This document shows positions 38,291 through 52,000 of a stretch of 64,000 nt of DNA, piece by piece. The stretch lies in the NCBI GenBank assembly GCA_008360975.2, contig CM039182.1, positions 60,051,016 to 60,115,015 of the forward strand, given 5' to 3'. This DNA comes from Lichenostomus cassidix. Taxonomy: Eukaryota > Chordata > Aves > Passeriformes > Meliphagidae. Within the stretch, counting starts at the first letter, position 1, and each line of letters starts with the position of its first letter. Both the position numbers and the translations under genes were made by a program. The notes below the pieces were generated by a model. The model did not search any database. It worked only from the letters and a program-made list of their open reading frames with translations, and was not told the DNA's origin.

Positions 38291-41200
38291 AAACGACAAT
38301 ACAATTTCTTTTCTTTGTTGTTCCTGAATCCATTTCTGTGATGCTCACTGTTAATAGATCCTAAATATTAGATCCAAATACTTTGTCTGTCCAAATCCAT
38401 GTACAGCAGACAAAGCACTGACAGTATCACATGAGGTTATACCACAGCCACAAGTGGAAGATATCTGCTAAGAAAATGCTGCAGAATAATTTTGAGATTT
38501 GGCATTCATTTGGAGCATAAATTCTAAGGTATTTCATATTATCACTAGGGCAAATTTTATCCCACAGGATAAATGTACCTTTCACCTAGAATAAATATTT
38601 ACTTATTTGTAAAAAGAAGGTAGGGTGGTGCCCTCACTGACTACAAAAGATATTTAAACCTTATTTAATAAGGTTACTGCTGCCCTTAAGTCTTTTTAAT
38701 GCCGTGTGAGATACCAATAGTTAAAAACTTGCATCTTGTCTTACAAGCTCACTCTACTTCCTCAAGGACAACCAATAGAGTGCTACCCAGAGCAGCCTCC
38801 ATCTACAACCAAATCTTTGCCAAATGAAATTCTTATGTCTTCTAGATCAAGCCAAAACCCCAAAGTTCAGGCATTGACAGAGTTCATCTTTGATTAGGAA
38901 CCCCGCTGAGGTATATATTGTGTTCTAAAATTTCTGATGAACAAATTATCAAATTATTCTCTTATGTAGACTTTGCAGCCACTAGATTCCTGGTATATAA
39001 TGCTGCCCATCTTCCTGTGTTTAATCTTTTTTGAGATGTGTCATAGTGCTAGAAATATGTTATTGAGCATGGTTATGCTCAGATCTTAGACTACAGATTT
39101 CAGAAGCCTAGTCCCATTTTAAATCACAGATTTAAGACTTCTATATGTATTACAGCTAATCTTCTCTTCCTTTAGAAAATGACATGTTTTCAACATATGT
39201 CAATGAACAGTATGAAAGATCATTCTGTTAACAGATAAAAGTAAATCCTGGTGTACTTGATAGGAACTGCCTGAACAAGGTAAAATTAAACTGCAGCTTC
39301 CTGTCTACGCTATGAATTAACATATGGGTGTTCTGTATCAAGATTATATCTTTTTCCCTTGGTTTTCCTTGTAGGCTTGATTATTATTAAAGACTAAACC
39401 CTATGTTTAAGACTGTGCAAGTTAATACTCTTGAATTAACTTTTAACTTGCATTTTTTCCTAGTCCATAAGCAGATAATCTATGAGCAGGACTGTTTAAT
39501 AACTTTTAATTTTAGGATTTTTTTTCTAATGACCTTTAATATTAACCCTTGTCTGGATGATAAAATTAATATATTTCATGTCCTGTGTGTGCTCTATATA
39601 GTCTGTTCTACTGACAGATAAATGACATACAAGTATTTGGATACTGTGGTTTTGTTAAATAATAAGACCAAGGAGAATACAAAATAGAAAAACATTCCTG
39701 AAAGGTGATACTTGGTGGCTGAGTTTGCAGGAGAGTCACGTTTCCGTGTGGGGCTGCTGTAGCCATGCACCCTGTCAATAGTCTGTTTCATGTGGCTGCC
39801 TGCACACTTGATCTGCACTTACAGATTTGAGAGTTCAGTTCCAAGTCACACCACAAGCAGACCACCTTCAATAGGTACAATTTGAAAAGGCTGTGATCTC
39901 TTTGGATTAGGTACTTCTGTGTGAAAAGCTTCCCATAATTTTGGCACAGGGAATAATTTTACAACTTGTGATTACTACATTCTTTTATCAAAGTCTGGCC
40001 ATCAGTGAGAATGGGGGGAGCAAATGCATTCTAACCATGATGAAGGGCAAGTTGGGCCATGATGACAAGCAGACACCTAAAACCCTGGCAGGCTTTTTCC
40101 ACCATGGCTCATGCAACACTGGATGTGTGTGTGTTAGCATTCTAAACATAAAACAATGGTTATGATCATTATTGGGAGGGCATGGTTTTAGAAAAGTAAA
40201 CTTCTGTTGGAAGATAGCTTTAGTGACATAAACATATTAATGCTGAGATATAAATCACAGGGTCCTTCCACATTTTCATTATCTTCCTCTGAGGATTTAC
40301 TGTGCTACACATGAGATTCTATAGGAAATTCACCCATATATAACAATTTATAATGTGATGTCAAGCCTACAAGGATTAACACTAAAATCATTATACATAT
40401 ATTTTAATCATAGTTGTAATCAGTTATCGTTACATAATTTTGACTTTTCTCAGTCCATTTTTAATACACTCTGGCTGCTGTATTAATACTGTTTTGGTTG
40501 TTGAGAGGAATCACAAATGGTTTCTTAAATTAGAGAAAGAAAAACATTGAATTCTTAAGCAGATAAAAAAGGCTTAAATACATCATGATTAAACCATATG
40601 TCTTGTACGATCATCTCTTAAGTACTATAAGTCTTTACAGATGTACTGACCTCTTAGATTCCACAGCACAAATGAATCCCATTGCAACTGTGATATATTA
40701 ATATTTGTCAAAGTCCTCCAAATTGAAAAGATTTTCTTTTCCTAGTACATGGGATTGCTTAGTAGAAAATTAAAGTTCTTGTGCAAATAGAGCTGACAAT
40801 TTGTTGCCTTCTATTCTGGGGAAATTTCTCTCTCCTTCTGTTAGATAATATTTGTTGTGTTTCATTTTTCATAGCATGAGAACAATACTGGCCTATTCAT
40901 AGTTACTAGAAAATGTTCAAGTCTTTAGGTGCAAATGTAGTTGTGAGTACCTAAACATGCTGAAGACCATCTCACCTTCATGTCTAGAAATTCTGACTCA
41001 GACCAGAAGTAAGGGTAGAACAAAATAACATTATTATTTTCATATTTTCCACATTGTTATTCTGCTTCAGTGGCTAGTTTAATCAACAAGAAATTAAAAG
41101 TTATTTGGAGATGTACTTTGTCCTGAACATTGTTTTGTCTTTGTAATATTGCCATTTATTGGATTGCCTTAGATTTGGGAGAATAGGAATAGAAATTATG

Positions 41201-43436
41201 TCTGTCATTGCTACTGTTGCAGGCTCTTTGCAGCACAGGGACATGTCATGATAGCTAACCTGCAAACAGTAGAATACAGGAATCTCTGAAACATAATTGT
41301 GGATTTATTTTGGAAAATTAAAGGTTGCAATCAAAAAAAAACAACCAACCCATTCATCTAGCCCACCAAAACAGACTAATTCAGACCCTACTAGCTCAAA
41401 TGAAACAGGTGAGCCTGATTCTTCTAAAATAATGGAGTTAATGCAAACACTAGGCAGAGTTTATTTTCAAGTCACATATAATTATGATTTATGAATAATA
41501 CCATCAATTGAGTTTCATCACCTAAGAATTTGCATTTTAAGTAATCCTCTAAACCTTGATATTGAATTAGTAGTGGTATTTTGAGCCTTAAAACTTGCAT
41601 CTTTACATACTACTTTACACTTCCATTCTGACTTATTTGTCTCCTTTGAACACAGCAATGAATGTTTTTAAAAAATCATAATTTTCTTTATGGAAATTAG
41701 TAATATTTTTTGATTCAGAATGAACTTTCCATACCATACTGCAGGAGACCTAGGTTAGGCAAGTAGGATACTGAGTCATTTTCTAAATAAAGAAGCTGGG
41801 CTTTGACCATGCAAGGATCAAATGTTGGAAAATTTAATTACCAACACAAAATGGAAAGTGATCAGAAGATTGTGGGTTATATCATTGTCTCTGTGGAGTG
41901 GGCAAGAGTTGAAAGTCTGTGGCAGATTATGATTTTACAGTTTGAATTAATAATTTTGCTTTTAGAGGTGTAATCGTGAAGAAAAGGATAAAATTTTGTG
42001 TTGATTTAACAAAAGACTCCTGCAGTGTGATAAAAATAAGTGATTTTTCTAAAATGATGGGCACAGCAGAACACACAGAATGGGTAATTACATCTCTGAG
42101 AAGAAACAATCCATAAAGCAGCAAAACATTTATAAAAAAATTACCTGACACATTTTAGCAGGTGGATTATAATCATAAACAGAGAGGGACAATCACACAC
42201 AGCAAAGACAGAAATAACATAAATATCAGGTTATTGAATGCATGTCATCCATTTTATGTATTAAGTTATGCAAAATTTTTCATAACTATTTGTAGCGATT
42301 GCGCATTTAGAAAGAATCTGCAATAGCTGTGTCAGTTATACCTGTCCTCGCTGTTAAAAATAATTGCACAGCTTTTAGTCTGAACTCATCTGGTTCTTGT
42401 TCCCAACTGCTGAATTTCCCAAAGGGGTGTGGGATGGGGAATCCTTCCCAGTTTTTCCTGCAAAAGTCAACTGTTACCTCAGCAGAAAATCTCTGTCAAT
42501 TTAAACTTAAACAGAACACTATAAAGGCAACAAATAAAAAGAAATGTCTGTGTCTGTGTGTCTCTCAAAACTTGCCATCAAAAAGTGTTCATGGAAGAAG
42601 GCCAGGGGATGTATACTCTGGATGAGCAGAAAAGCTGTCAGATGGTTAACACAAAAATAGGCACAGAAATAAAAATTCACTTTCTGCTTGGTCCCCCAAG
42701 TGTGAATGGATCAAAATAATAATGGCAATGAGAAGCATCTTTGCTTCCATACAACAAAGAACAGTCACAGTCAATGGCCCTGAGTGCTGAGAGCATGTAG
42801 GAGGCATACAGGGAATTTACAAGATGTGATCATTCTAATGGAGCATTGTTACTGAACCAGCTGTATGGAATGCACCATCTCAGTGGCACAACCAAGACCA
42901 GAGAATTTTGAGCAGCAAAATAGTATGCTATGAAATTAGGGTCAGATGTATAGTACTGGGCAGATCCCAGAAGAGATGTCATTGCTGTGCAGACAGGTGG
43001 GATCCCATAGCAAGAGCATTGCCTTGTTATTCAGTGTGGAGTAATTTCTCTGGAGTCATAATTTGGGTAACAGGAAGGAGACTGAATATAGATGGTAATT
43101 CCTAATGGAGCTTAATACTTTGTGAGAGATTGATAGATTCATCATATATTTTTTAGCATTCATTAGAGCCTTTAGAAGACAAGGGAAAGCCAGGATAAAC
43201 TACTCATGATTGTAGCTGTGATGCATACTGTATAATGTGTGAAGCTGCTGTGAAAAAGATAAAAAACTGCATGTGGAATAATTATTATGAAAAAAATATC
43301 TGTATATACTCCTGATTAATTCAAAAGAAGGTCAATTGCAATAAATATGTGAGATGTTTTCTCATAAGAGGTTATAAAGCATGATTTTGCAAAAGCAGCA
43401 AAAAATTTGAGGAAACACTATTGAAATTCCTGGTTA

Positions 43437-43466
43437 AAACAAACAAACAAACAAACAGACAGACAA
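43437..43466. repeat. (AAAC)n-(AGAC)n microsatellite
   Basis: Five AAAC units pass into AGAC units, a compound tetranucleotide repeat. Confidence 0.9.
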
Positions 43467-44724
43467 CAGCTGTAAGTCTACTTTTTACCAAGATCAGCAA
43501 ACGTTTTTTTACACTATTAGAGTTCTTTCTAGGTACAAATGGGTTTTAATAAGGCTACCAGTAGTTATTTTCCTTTTTCAATGTATTGATTGCAGTTTAG
43601 AAAAGCAACAGTTGAGACTTAAGGACTCTGTTTCTGCACAAAGAACACCAGGAGTTTAAATATCTAGGTCTCCTCTAGTCTCAGAAAAAGACTGTTAAGT
43701 GTGTAAAAGAAATATTCTGTTTTAGTCAACCATGTATGTTTATTGACATGTTCATGGGAGCTGAGTAGCAATGGAGTCTCCAGAAACAGCAATTGAAAAC
43801 ACTTTCCTGATGGTACCATTGGGACAATTAATTATTCAGTTTCACATGGAGAAATACGTTAGTGTAGCTAAATGAAGACAGAAGAAAACACAACACTTAA
43901 AACAAAGTGTTTCTAATTTAAAGCATAAATTAATGTGCATAGGTCTAGTTCACTTTTGTCAGCAAATATGCAACTTCTGGTACCACTGACTGGTCAAAAT
44001 AGGTATGTTGTTGACAGAGGCAGAAAAACATGTATACAACATTTTGATAACTTACATGACATTATTTTGTCATAAAAGAAAAATGAAGTTGAGAAGACTT
44101 TACCTACTCAGGAGAGTCAGTATATTCACATTTCAGCAAAAAAATGATGGGAAAAAAATAATATGCACAACAATGAAATAAATGGCTCCTGCAACATTTT
44201 CTCCACACTTCTGCAATCAGATATGGCCACAGAGAAAATTCACATATTCACAGTATCTTCCAGTAAGGAACCAAAAAGTAGATAAAGAGCCATGAGGAAT
44301 TAGAGAACTAAAAATTATGCTTTTTGATTACATTTTCATGCCCTAACATTGATTCCAAAGCCCACTTTGGAGTATTTTAACTTTTCCTTACAGGTTTTTA
44401 TGCTCTTCTCCTACATGAGCAATCCTCTTTCAGTATTACTTAGTTTAGCCCAATATGACCTGCCCTGTAGAATTTGGCTTCCTCTTTCAATGCTGAAATA
44501 GAAAAAGTCACGCACCTGAGCTTCCAGAGTTACCACAGCAGTGGAATTAAATATGTTTAATTTTTAACATTTTAAATCATATGTGATTTGGGTTGCAAGC
44601 CAAAGCCAAGAAAGAATTTTACAGAAATCTCTGAGAAAAGAGATGTTCTAGTCCTATGGTTCTTACTTAAAGGTCAGGAATCATGACTTTTTACGATTCC
44701 TAACTCAGATTATATAAAGAAAAA

Positions 44725-44752
44725 TTTTGCATTGGCTATTTTGCATTGGCTT
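44725..44752. repeat. 14-base tandem duplication
   Basis: ttttgcattggcta is followed at once by ttttgcattggctt, identical except for the last base. A small local duplication. Confidence 0.85.
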
Positions 44753-45821
44753 ATGTAGCTATTTTTGGCATTAGGAAAATAAGTCACTTAGTATGCACTG
44801 CATTATTGTACTATTGTGCTGGCACCAATTTGTTTGTTTACTGATTGAAGCTAATTTAGCCAGTTTATAACATGTCAGAATTTTTCCAGGGGTTATAGAG
44901 TACATGCTTTTTGGAGGCTTGCACAACCACTGATAATTAGAACATTAGCCCTTGGGTAGTTTCCTTTCTGTTTTTCCAAAAGGAATAAAAAACCACCTGG
45001 ATGTGTTAAAACACCTGGGTAATTTATATGGAACACACACAACATACACATACGCTTTCTTGTCCAAAACAGTAGAGCTTCTGTTTCCATGCTGGCATAG
45101 AAATGATTGATATAACTAACAACTGATGAAGTAAAACCACTAGCTGTTAATAATTGCACAGTAAGCTTGTGTCTGTTATATAAAAAAAGGGCCTGATTCC
45201 TATGTCTATTCTTCATTGACACTACACAGAGACAGAAAAAGGCATCTAAAATTGACTTTTCTATTACTTCTATTAACAAAGATTGCAGCTCTGGACATTA
45301 AACTATTATAAAATATTTTCACAGAAAAATTCTACTCAGGTAAATGAAAAACATTTATAAAAATTATATTTAAAAAATAAAAAAATCTTCTTTTTACCTA
45401 GAAAGGATTTCCATTTTTGAAAAATAATTATAGAACTTCCTGATGCAAAAAGACTTTTTTCCCATCATATTCCTGAAGTAAATTTAACCAGGAATCAATA
45501 ATATCCTGATCGCCATGCATACTTTTGTGGGCAAAGAATTGCTTGATAACTCACTGTAAATTTTAAATTAGTGATTTGTGGGAAACCAAAAAACTGTGGT
45601 TCATTTGGAAATCACCTTCTAAAAAGCCAATAGATTATCATTAGTTTTTGAATTAAGACAGGACAAAGTAAAGTTATTCCTACAAGTAAATGAATGGGAA
45701 CATTTTCAGGACAAGAAAACTGTGACATTTTCTTTGATTTGCTTTAAAAGTTGTAGTGCGTTCACAATGCCCACAATGTTCACAGAGGTAAAAGGAGAGG
45801 GGATTGGGTCTCCAGTAAAAA

Positions 45822-45935
45822 TTGGTATTTGTTTTTCTTTTTAGTTTTTCTTTTTTGGTTTCTTTTTGCTTTGTTTTGTTTGTTAGTTGCTGTTGTTGTT
45901 GTATTTTGGGGGGTTTTTGTTTTTTTTTTTTTTTA
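45822..45935 (+). repeat. T/G-rich low-complexity tract
   Basis: About 110 bases of T runs broken by G and C (ttttct, ttgttt, gttgttgtt), then GGGGGG and a run of 14 or more T. The 65- and 100-codon plus frames over it encode only Phe/Leu/Val/Cys-rich low-complexity peptides and are not genes. Confidence 0.85.
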
Positions 45936-46539
45936 AGACAGCTTCTATATCTGTTGAGAAAAAAGCACTTCCTGGATGTTCCAAAACATCAACAAAAACT
46001 CAGGGTGAGGAGAAAATAAAATTACTTATCATTTTCTTTTATGACAGACTTATGGCAAGGATGCTAAAGGCATTTTGCCTTATCACATTTCCTAGAAAAA
46101 GAAAAAAAAATAAAATTACAAAAACCATACATAGAATTTTCAGAGAAAAAAATCTTAGTATGTATTATTCCTGGGTGACTTATACTTAATAATTAAGTAA
46201 AGCAATAATTTCTTCATCCTTCTCTTGTACCATGATGACATATAATAAGGCTTGTGAATATCCATGTTGTGAGTACATGTGGGTACAAAGGGATTTTGGA
46301 AACTTGGTTTATGCAGCTGTGCTGTTTTGTGTTTATAAAAAGAGAAAAAAATCTTACTGTCTTTAGTCATGCAAAACCACAATTTTGCTCCAGGATTTGA
46401 GTACATAAACTGCATAATACCCCTAGAAACAATTAAGAAAATTCTTCCATCAAACTACACACATTAGGAAAAAACCCTTACCAGGCAAGACTAGAACATA
46501 AACATCTTTATACCAAAAATGGAAAATATTTGTCTGACT

Positions 46540-47110
46540 GGAGCCAAGCAGCATTCTCTGTACCCAAGGCCTGACCAAGGCACTGTAGGTAGCCACAGCC
46601 AGCCCTCAGCCACCCTGCCTGCAAGCCTCAGCATAGGGAACACAGAACTGGTGCTCTAGGAGACTGGCCTTGCATTTTGGGCATTTGTGGTTTCTTTTTA
46701 AAACACTGTAAAAACACCATGATGAAGTTCCTTTGTCCTGTGTCCTTTGCCAGACCTGGGCTGTGTTGAGGCCTCTTTCTGACAGCTCTTGATGCCGTGC
46801 ACTCTCCTCGAGGGCTTGCATAGCACGGATCAGCCATTCCCACATCAGCCTGCAGAGAAGGACCCAGCCTTGGATGCCCCATGGCTACCCAGGGAGCTCA
46901 TACCCTTCCACCTGCTGCTTTTGGGTCACGGAGTCAAAAGCTGAAGTGGATTCACGTGTGAATGCAGTTGGGGCTGCTGGGGGGGTGAGCAGGAAGAGGA
47001 GGCAGGAGGCATGGCACACACAGCCTCCCGGGATCGGAGGGCTGCGGGCAGCCCAGGCTGCTCCACATTGCCCCTGACACGGCCCACAACTCCATATCAA
47101 AGCAAATAAC
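46540..47110. other. GC-rich island with overlapping short frames
   Basis: This roughly 570-base segment is much richer in G and C than the window, with a ctgctgggggggtgagcagg tract and several CpGs near 47020-47050, though not dense enough to call a firm CpG island. Four frames of 67-84 codons overlap here on both strands, as expected when TAA/TAG/TGA become rarer. One minus frame (46606-46845, 79 codons) contains CPKC followed by a further Cys and has a splice-acceptor-like ctctgcag just upstream. I do not recognise the protein. It could be an exon, an unknown repeat or chance. Confidence 0.4.
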
Positions 47111-47760
47111 AAGAACCGTGGAGTAAAACTGCCTGACTTTTATTTCTGCCTTTCCAAGCTATTGGCTCCTTCACTAATAATCGGGATTTATTACTGGGCC
47201 CATCTGCTGCCTCTCTAAGGTCAAAAGGTAAACCACAGCCATCGCTGATGTCACCATCAAGGTACCAAGTAGCAAATGGACCCTGACAAGTGTACTTTTA
47301 AAAGAATATTGTGGCAAAAGCACTCTGAGCATGAAAGTCAAGCTGATAAAGAAAATAAAGTCCAAAATACTAAAAAGATCTCAGCTTTTAACCCATTAAT
47401 CCAAGTGATGGAGTCGAGCTGTCAGTCTTCTATCTGAGCAGCAGTCAGAAAGAAGAATGAGCTCCTATGCCCAGTGAAATGTAATCAGGTCAATCTCTCT
47501 ACAAGGAAATTTCTAGCACATCACATTTTACTGTATTCCTACTGCAGACTCTTCAAAGCTACCAAGAAGTAGGAGTGGAAAGAGGATGAAGTCCTTGCCA
47601 CAGTATTCGCCATTTCTTCTTGACATAACGATGTTTCATGAAGAGCCATCACTCTGGTTTTGTTTCTCAGCTTTTCATTTTTGCTCACCAAGACCTGGCT
47701 GTGAGGCATTTATTTCTGTAGCTAAAGCCACATTTTTCAAGTTCAAAGGATAACCTCTGT
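47111..47760. promoter_or_regulatory. Candidate conserved noncoding element beside the GC-rich island
   Basis: Complex sequence with motifs ataatcgggatttattactggg, ccatcgctgatgtcaccatcaagg and aacgatgtttcatg, retained CpGs and no repeats. It lies directly next to the GC-rich island, so the pair could form a regulatory unit. Unproven. Confidence 0.3.
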
Positions 47761-48623
47761 CCCTTGCAACTGCAGCCCTCCTGATTTCTGATGCTGCTGT
47801 AATAAGGATCACAGTTTTCCTTCTGCGTTGCTCTGTGTTTTTATTCAGGGTGATGTAAAGGAACCGCAGCTAAGGTTAAACTCTCCAGATAATTTTGTTG
47901 GTACATTTTATCTGTTTCCGGGCAGGAAACTCCTTTTCGACTGCATTTCCAGCTGAGAATAGAAAGTGAAAAGGGCAGAAAGACTGATGGGAGATAGAGC
48001 GGTCCTTTTTCCAGTGGAGATGGAGGATTTACCTCACAGTTTGAGAACAAATTAGAAACTGACAATGTGTCAACAAAGAATTACTTGCTTTGTCTCAGCT
48101 AATGTTTCAGAGAGGTTATCTATATCCATGCAGCAACACCGCAAACAAGCAGCAGGTTGCTGACAACTGATGTAAATAGCTACAATTCCTTACAATTCCT
48201 CTACTCTCAGGGTCATACATTACTAGCATCATTTTCTTCTTTCCATATCAAGCAGTTGGTGGAGATAGTGATTTGTAGCATATATATACAAATGAATTTC
48301 CAGTCAACAGAGACATAAAGCAGATTTTTTTTTCTGATTCCAGGTGCCATGCCATCAGCAACTGTTCATGGTCTGCAAACACTCCAGCAATTTATTTTTA
48401 CCTTCTGAGGGCAGGATGAGGAGTGAAAATGGAAGACATGGGTAAGTAGAAGCTTGTTTAGATTAAACCTTCAGATTTTTTGCTTTTCCACCTTGCGTAT
48501 AAGGACACATGTTCTTTTCCAGGCAACAAGCAACAAGTACAGTGGCATTGACTCTGCATGTGATTAGTGCAGAGCTTTCTCATTAAACTCTCTTCACTAT
48601 TTAAGGTGATGATGACTGCAATG

Positions 48624-49040
48624 TCACAGAATCATGAAACAACAGAATAGTTTGCATTGAAAGGGATATTAAATATCATCCAAAACCACTACCATGGGCA
48701 GGGACACCTCCCACTAGAGTTGCTCAGGGCCCCTTCCCAACACGGCCTTGAACACTTCCAGTGATGGGGCATCCCCAGCTTCTCTGGACAACCACTGCCA
48801 GTGCCTCACCACCCTCATGGTTAAGAATGTCTTCCTAATGTCAATCAAAATGGACCTTCCTTCAGCTTAAAGCCATTATCCTTTGTCCTACCGCTACTTC
48901 TAAAAAGTCCCTCTCCAGCCTTTTTGTAAGCCCCCTTCAGGCACAAGAAGTCTGCTCTAAGGTGTCCCCAGGGCCTTCTCTTCTTGAGTCTTAACAGCCC
49001 CGGCTCTCTCAAGCTGTCTTCAGACTCTCTCTAGCATGGA
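48624..49040 (-). mobile_element. CR1 LINE 3' end, minus strand
   Basis: Read on the plus strand, the antisense of the CR1 3' end is clear: 'tcacagaatcatgaaac' (tail), 'ccatgggcagggacacctcc', 'tgctcagggccccttcc', 'ggccttgaacacttcc', 'ccactgccagtgcctcaccaccctc', 'tcttcctaatgtcaa', 'cctttgtcctacc' and 'cttcttgagtcttaacagcc'. It includes the 3' untranslated region and the end of ORF2 and is 5'-truncated near 49040. It looks better preserved than the CR1 at 13155-14560, so it is probably a younger insertion. Confidence 0.93.
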
Positions 49041-52000
49041 TGACACATGCTTTTCTTCCATTTTTATGCTCCCTTGAGCATATACTGTGAATGCCACTGC
49101 TAAAAATCCAGAATTGATTGGTTAAATCCAGATTCACCTCCAGACAAAACTCTCCTTATGCACCCTCCTACTTCCCAATCCTAACACTCACAGACAAGTA
49201 TATTCCATACCAGACTTCCAGTTTCAGTACCAGTTAGCCAGACACACACATCACCTTAATGCAGACAGCAGTATTTGGAAAAGGAAGTGACTAGAAGTCC
49301 TCAGCAGTCCACAGGAATTTCTGTGTCACTCTGAAATGGTTTCTGACTGTAAGGCTTAAATCACAAAAGCCATTTGCATCTGAGGTGGCTTGTGCAGAAG
49401 TGGACATGGTAAATATGTTAAATATGGGTCAACTGCTAGAGATTGAAGTGGTATCATCTTGAGGGCTTTATGAAGCATTCATTTTATGTGTTTGTACTGC
49501 CACAGTGTGTGGATCTTCTCCCATACAACACACAGCTAAATTACTGAGAATGAAATTGATGTATGAAAAATAAGATTTTTAAATGTGGAATCTAATTTCA
49601 ATCATGAAAGTGTGAAAGGTTAAAAGTTCTGCTTTCAGTACCAATTTCTGCATAGTCTTACCTTTGAAGCTGTTTGAACACCTGGATTATTTTCCAGTGT
49701 ATTTGATTCTCTAGAATAAAGGGGGTCTGCAAAGAAGGCTTAAGAGCAAATAAACTGAATGAAAAGCTAGTCACACTGGTCAGATTGTCAGTCATGGAGG
49801 TTACATCTGTGCAAGGAATGGGTATGGCAGGAGCAGACAGAGGGCAAATTTACCCCCTGGTACCTCACCAATCTACCTGTGCTCAGAGTAGTAGTAAGTG
49901 CCTCTAGAGATAATGGGATATTTCAGTCTCTGTTTGTTTGTTCCTTGGCCTCTGCGGAGGTTAAAACTGTGCCAGCTGCTGATAACTCTAATGGTGTTTT
50001 TCTGATATGGAAACCTATTCACCAGAGATCATATTGGGAGTATCAGTGTTTAGTACAAGTCCTTTGCAGTTATCAGATATTAATGGCCTTTAGTCTGTAT
50101 TGACCTTACAGGCCAGACGAAAGCCAGGAATACAGAGAGAGAGAGAGAGAGAGAAAAGAATGATGATTGCTTTATTTTAATAATACAGAAAGAGGAGATG
50201 TGACAGATTTTGAAAGAAATCCTTTAAGGTTTACACCTTAAGATCTTTTAGGTCATTAAGGGAAAGCCATTAATTTGTTTTAAAATAGAGGAGAAAGATA
50301 AAACCGCACAAAAAATACTATGTAATGGATGAACACATGTGCCTTGAGAGGAACACAATTTAGACTTAGAAGCATCATTGTACTTTTCACAATTACATTT
50401 GTTCACCTGCTTCTTAAGTGTACGCTTGTGGCTTGTTAACAAAATGGAATTGTTTGCTATTCAGAGGCTCCTAGGTGCAAAGTTAGAGCTAGTCTTGTAT
50501 TTTTGCTGTCCTGTTGTACTGTGTGGCAGGTTTTTAAGTTTTCCTGCCAGTTTTAATGTCACTTTTTTATGTTCTTTGTAATTATGGAAGTAGAATCTCC
50601 AAAGTCTATTTTGTCCTTCAAATCAACATGGCAAAAATATCGATTCAGGTAATGAGGCACAGGTGTACCTTGTAGAAACTCTGTAAAGAATTCTTTCCCG
50701 GGGAATCAGCCCAAAGTTACTCAGCGCATTTCTGTAATTGTTCTACATTAGGGAAATTACTATATTAAATAGCCCACATGCTCACATTTCCACCTGAGTG
50801 GGGTGACACTAGGTTGTACACTTGGGTTGTAATAAATAACAATCAAGAGGAAACAATTAGTTTAAGTAGACTTGCAGAACTTTTCTACCTTTTTCACTCT
50901 TGTGTTTAATCATGACGATTCATTTCTGCATTTTACTTCAAAGTAGAAGAAAAGGTCATAGAAGTTCCCACTATTGTCATTTAGGTCTCTTCTTCATTCT
51001 TTTGTCCTTCCTTCTCCTTATCTCTTCTTTTTATAGCAATAATGTTTGTGAGACACTCTGCTCCAGCTCTAGACAGTCATTTTTCAAATAACCCCTGTGT
51101 GTATCAGGTCCTTGATCTGTAATTTTTTGGATCAAATGTTCTGACTGCTCCTCTATGTGTTTTTAACTTCATCCAAAATGTTGTTGAGACACTGGCACCA
51201 CATCTGTCAAATTCTCAGCAATTACTGATCATTTATTTCCTAAAGTAACTGGTAATTGTTTTAATTTCTCTTTGATTTTTTACTGCCCTGTGATAATTTC
51301 TTACTAGTTACTTAGAAAGGGGATTTTTTTTCCCTTTAGCAATAGGTTGATACAATTTAAGCATTATGAGACCCTTCTCTTACTTTATTTCCAATAAAAA
51401 ATCATCTTTGTGGACTTAAGCCTATCTGTCAAAGTGCAAAAAACGTTGTCATTCAAACTGGAGATTGCTGTCCAGAAGGTTGGTTAAAAAAAAATACATG
51501 TACTATGTATCAAAGCTCTTCAAGATCAACAACTTACTTTTTCTCACAGATCATTTCTTAAAAGGCTGATAATTTTCAGTTTCTGTCATAGAAAATTGAT
51601 CATTCAGTTGTGATGTCCTTCTTTACCTGGAGACTGCAAGTAACATCTGTAGACATATTTTATTAAAACTCCAGGTCCAGTGGTATCATTTGTAGTGACT
51701 GTTTATTTAGGTCTTCAGAAATTTTTGCTCCCAAACAATGCAAGTATGAAGCTCATGGTGGGCACAATTGTAAAGCTATGAAATATTGTACATTAAGGTG
51801 AAATGCAATGATATATAAAATTTGATAAAACAATTTTATGTCCTACATATTTCAATTCAATTCAATCAGATGTTCCTGTTACAGAGTGTGTTAGAAATAC
51901 TTCTTTTATGCATGAAATCACTGACTCCATACTCTTTCATGACAGCCCTCTTCGCACCACTTTCCCCCATTTCTCTGAATCTGGTTAGCTAATAATAGTG

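Larger units (their letters stand above)
34136..46539. other. Gene-free AT-rich stretch
   Basis: Over 12 kb without a supported gene. The longest frame of the window, 128 codons at 44893-45279 minus, lies here and is judged a chance frame. Simple repeats and candidate regulatory blocks inside this range are listed separately. The remainder shows nothing I can name. Confidence 0.55.

Noticed and set aside
43437..43466. Regular AAAC repeats considered as a CRISPR-like or satellite array
   Set aside because: Unit length is four bases without spacers; it is a plain microsatellite.
44893..45279. Longest open frame in the window, 128 codons on the minus strand
   Set aside because: At this base composition a frame of this length is expected once or more by chance in 64 kb and six frames. 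No domain, signal or splice context supports it.
45822..46189. Plus-strand frames with long Phe/Leu/Cys runs resembling membrane segments
   Set aside because: The hydrophobic runs are produced by the T/G-rich low-complexity tract.
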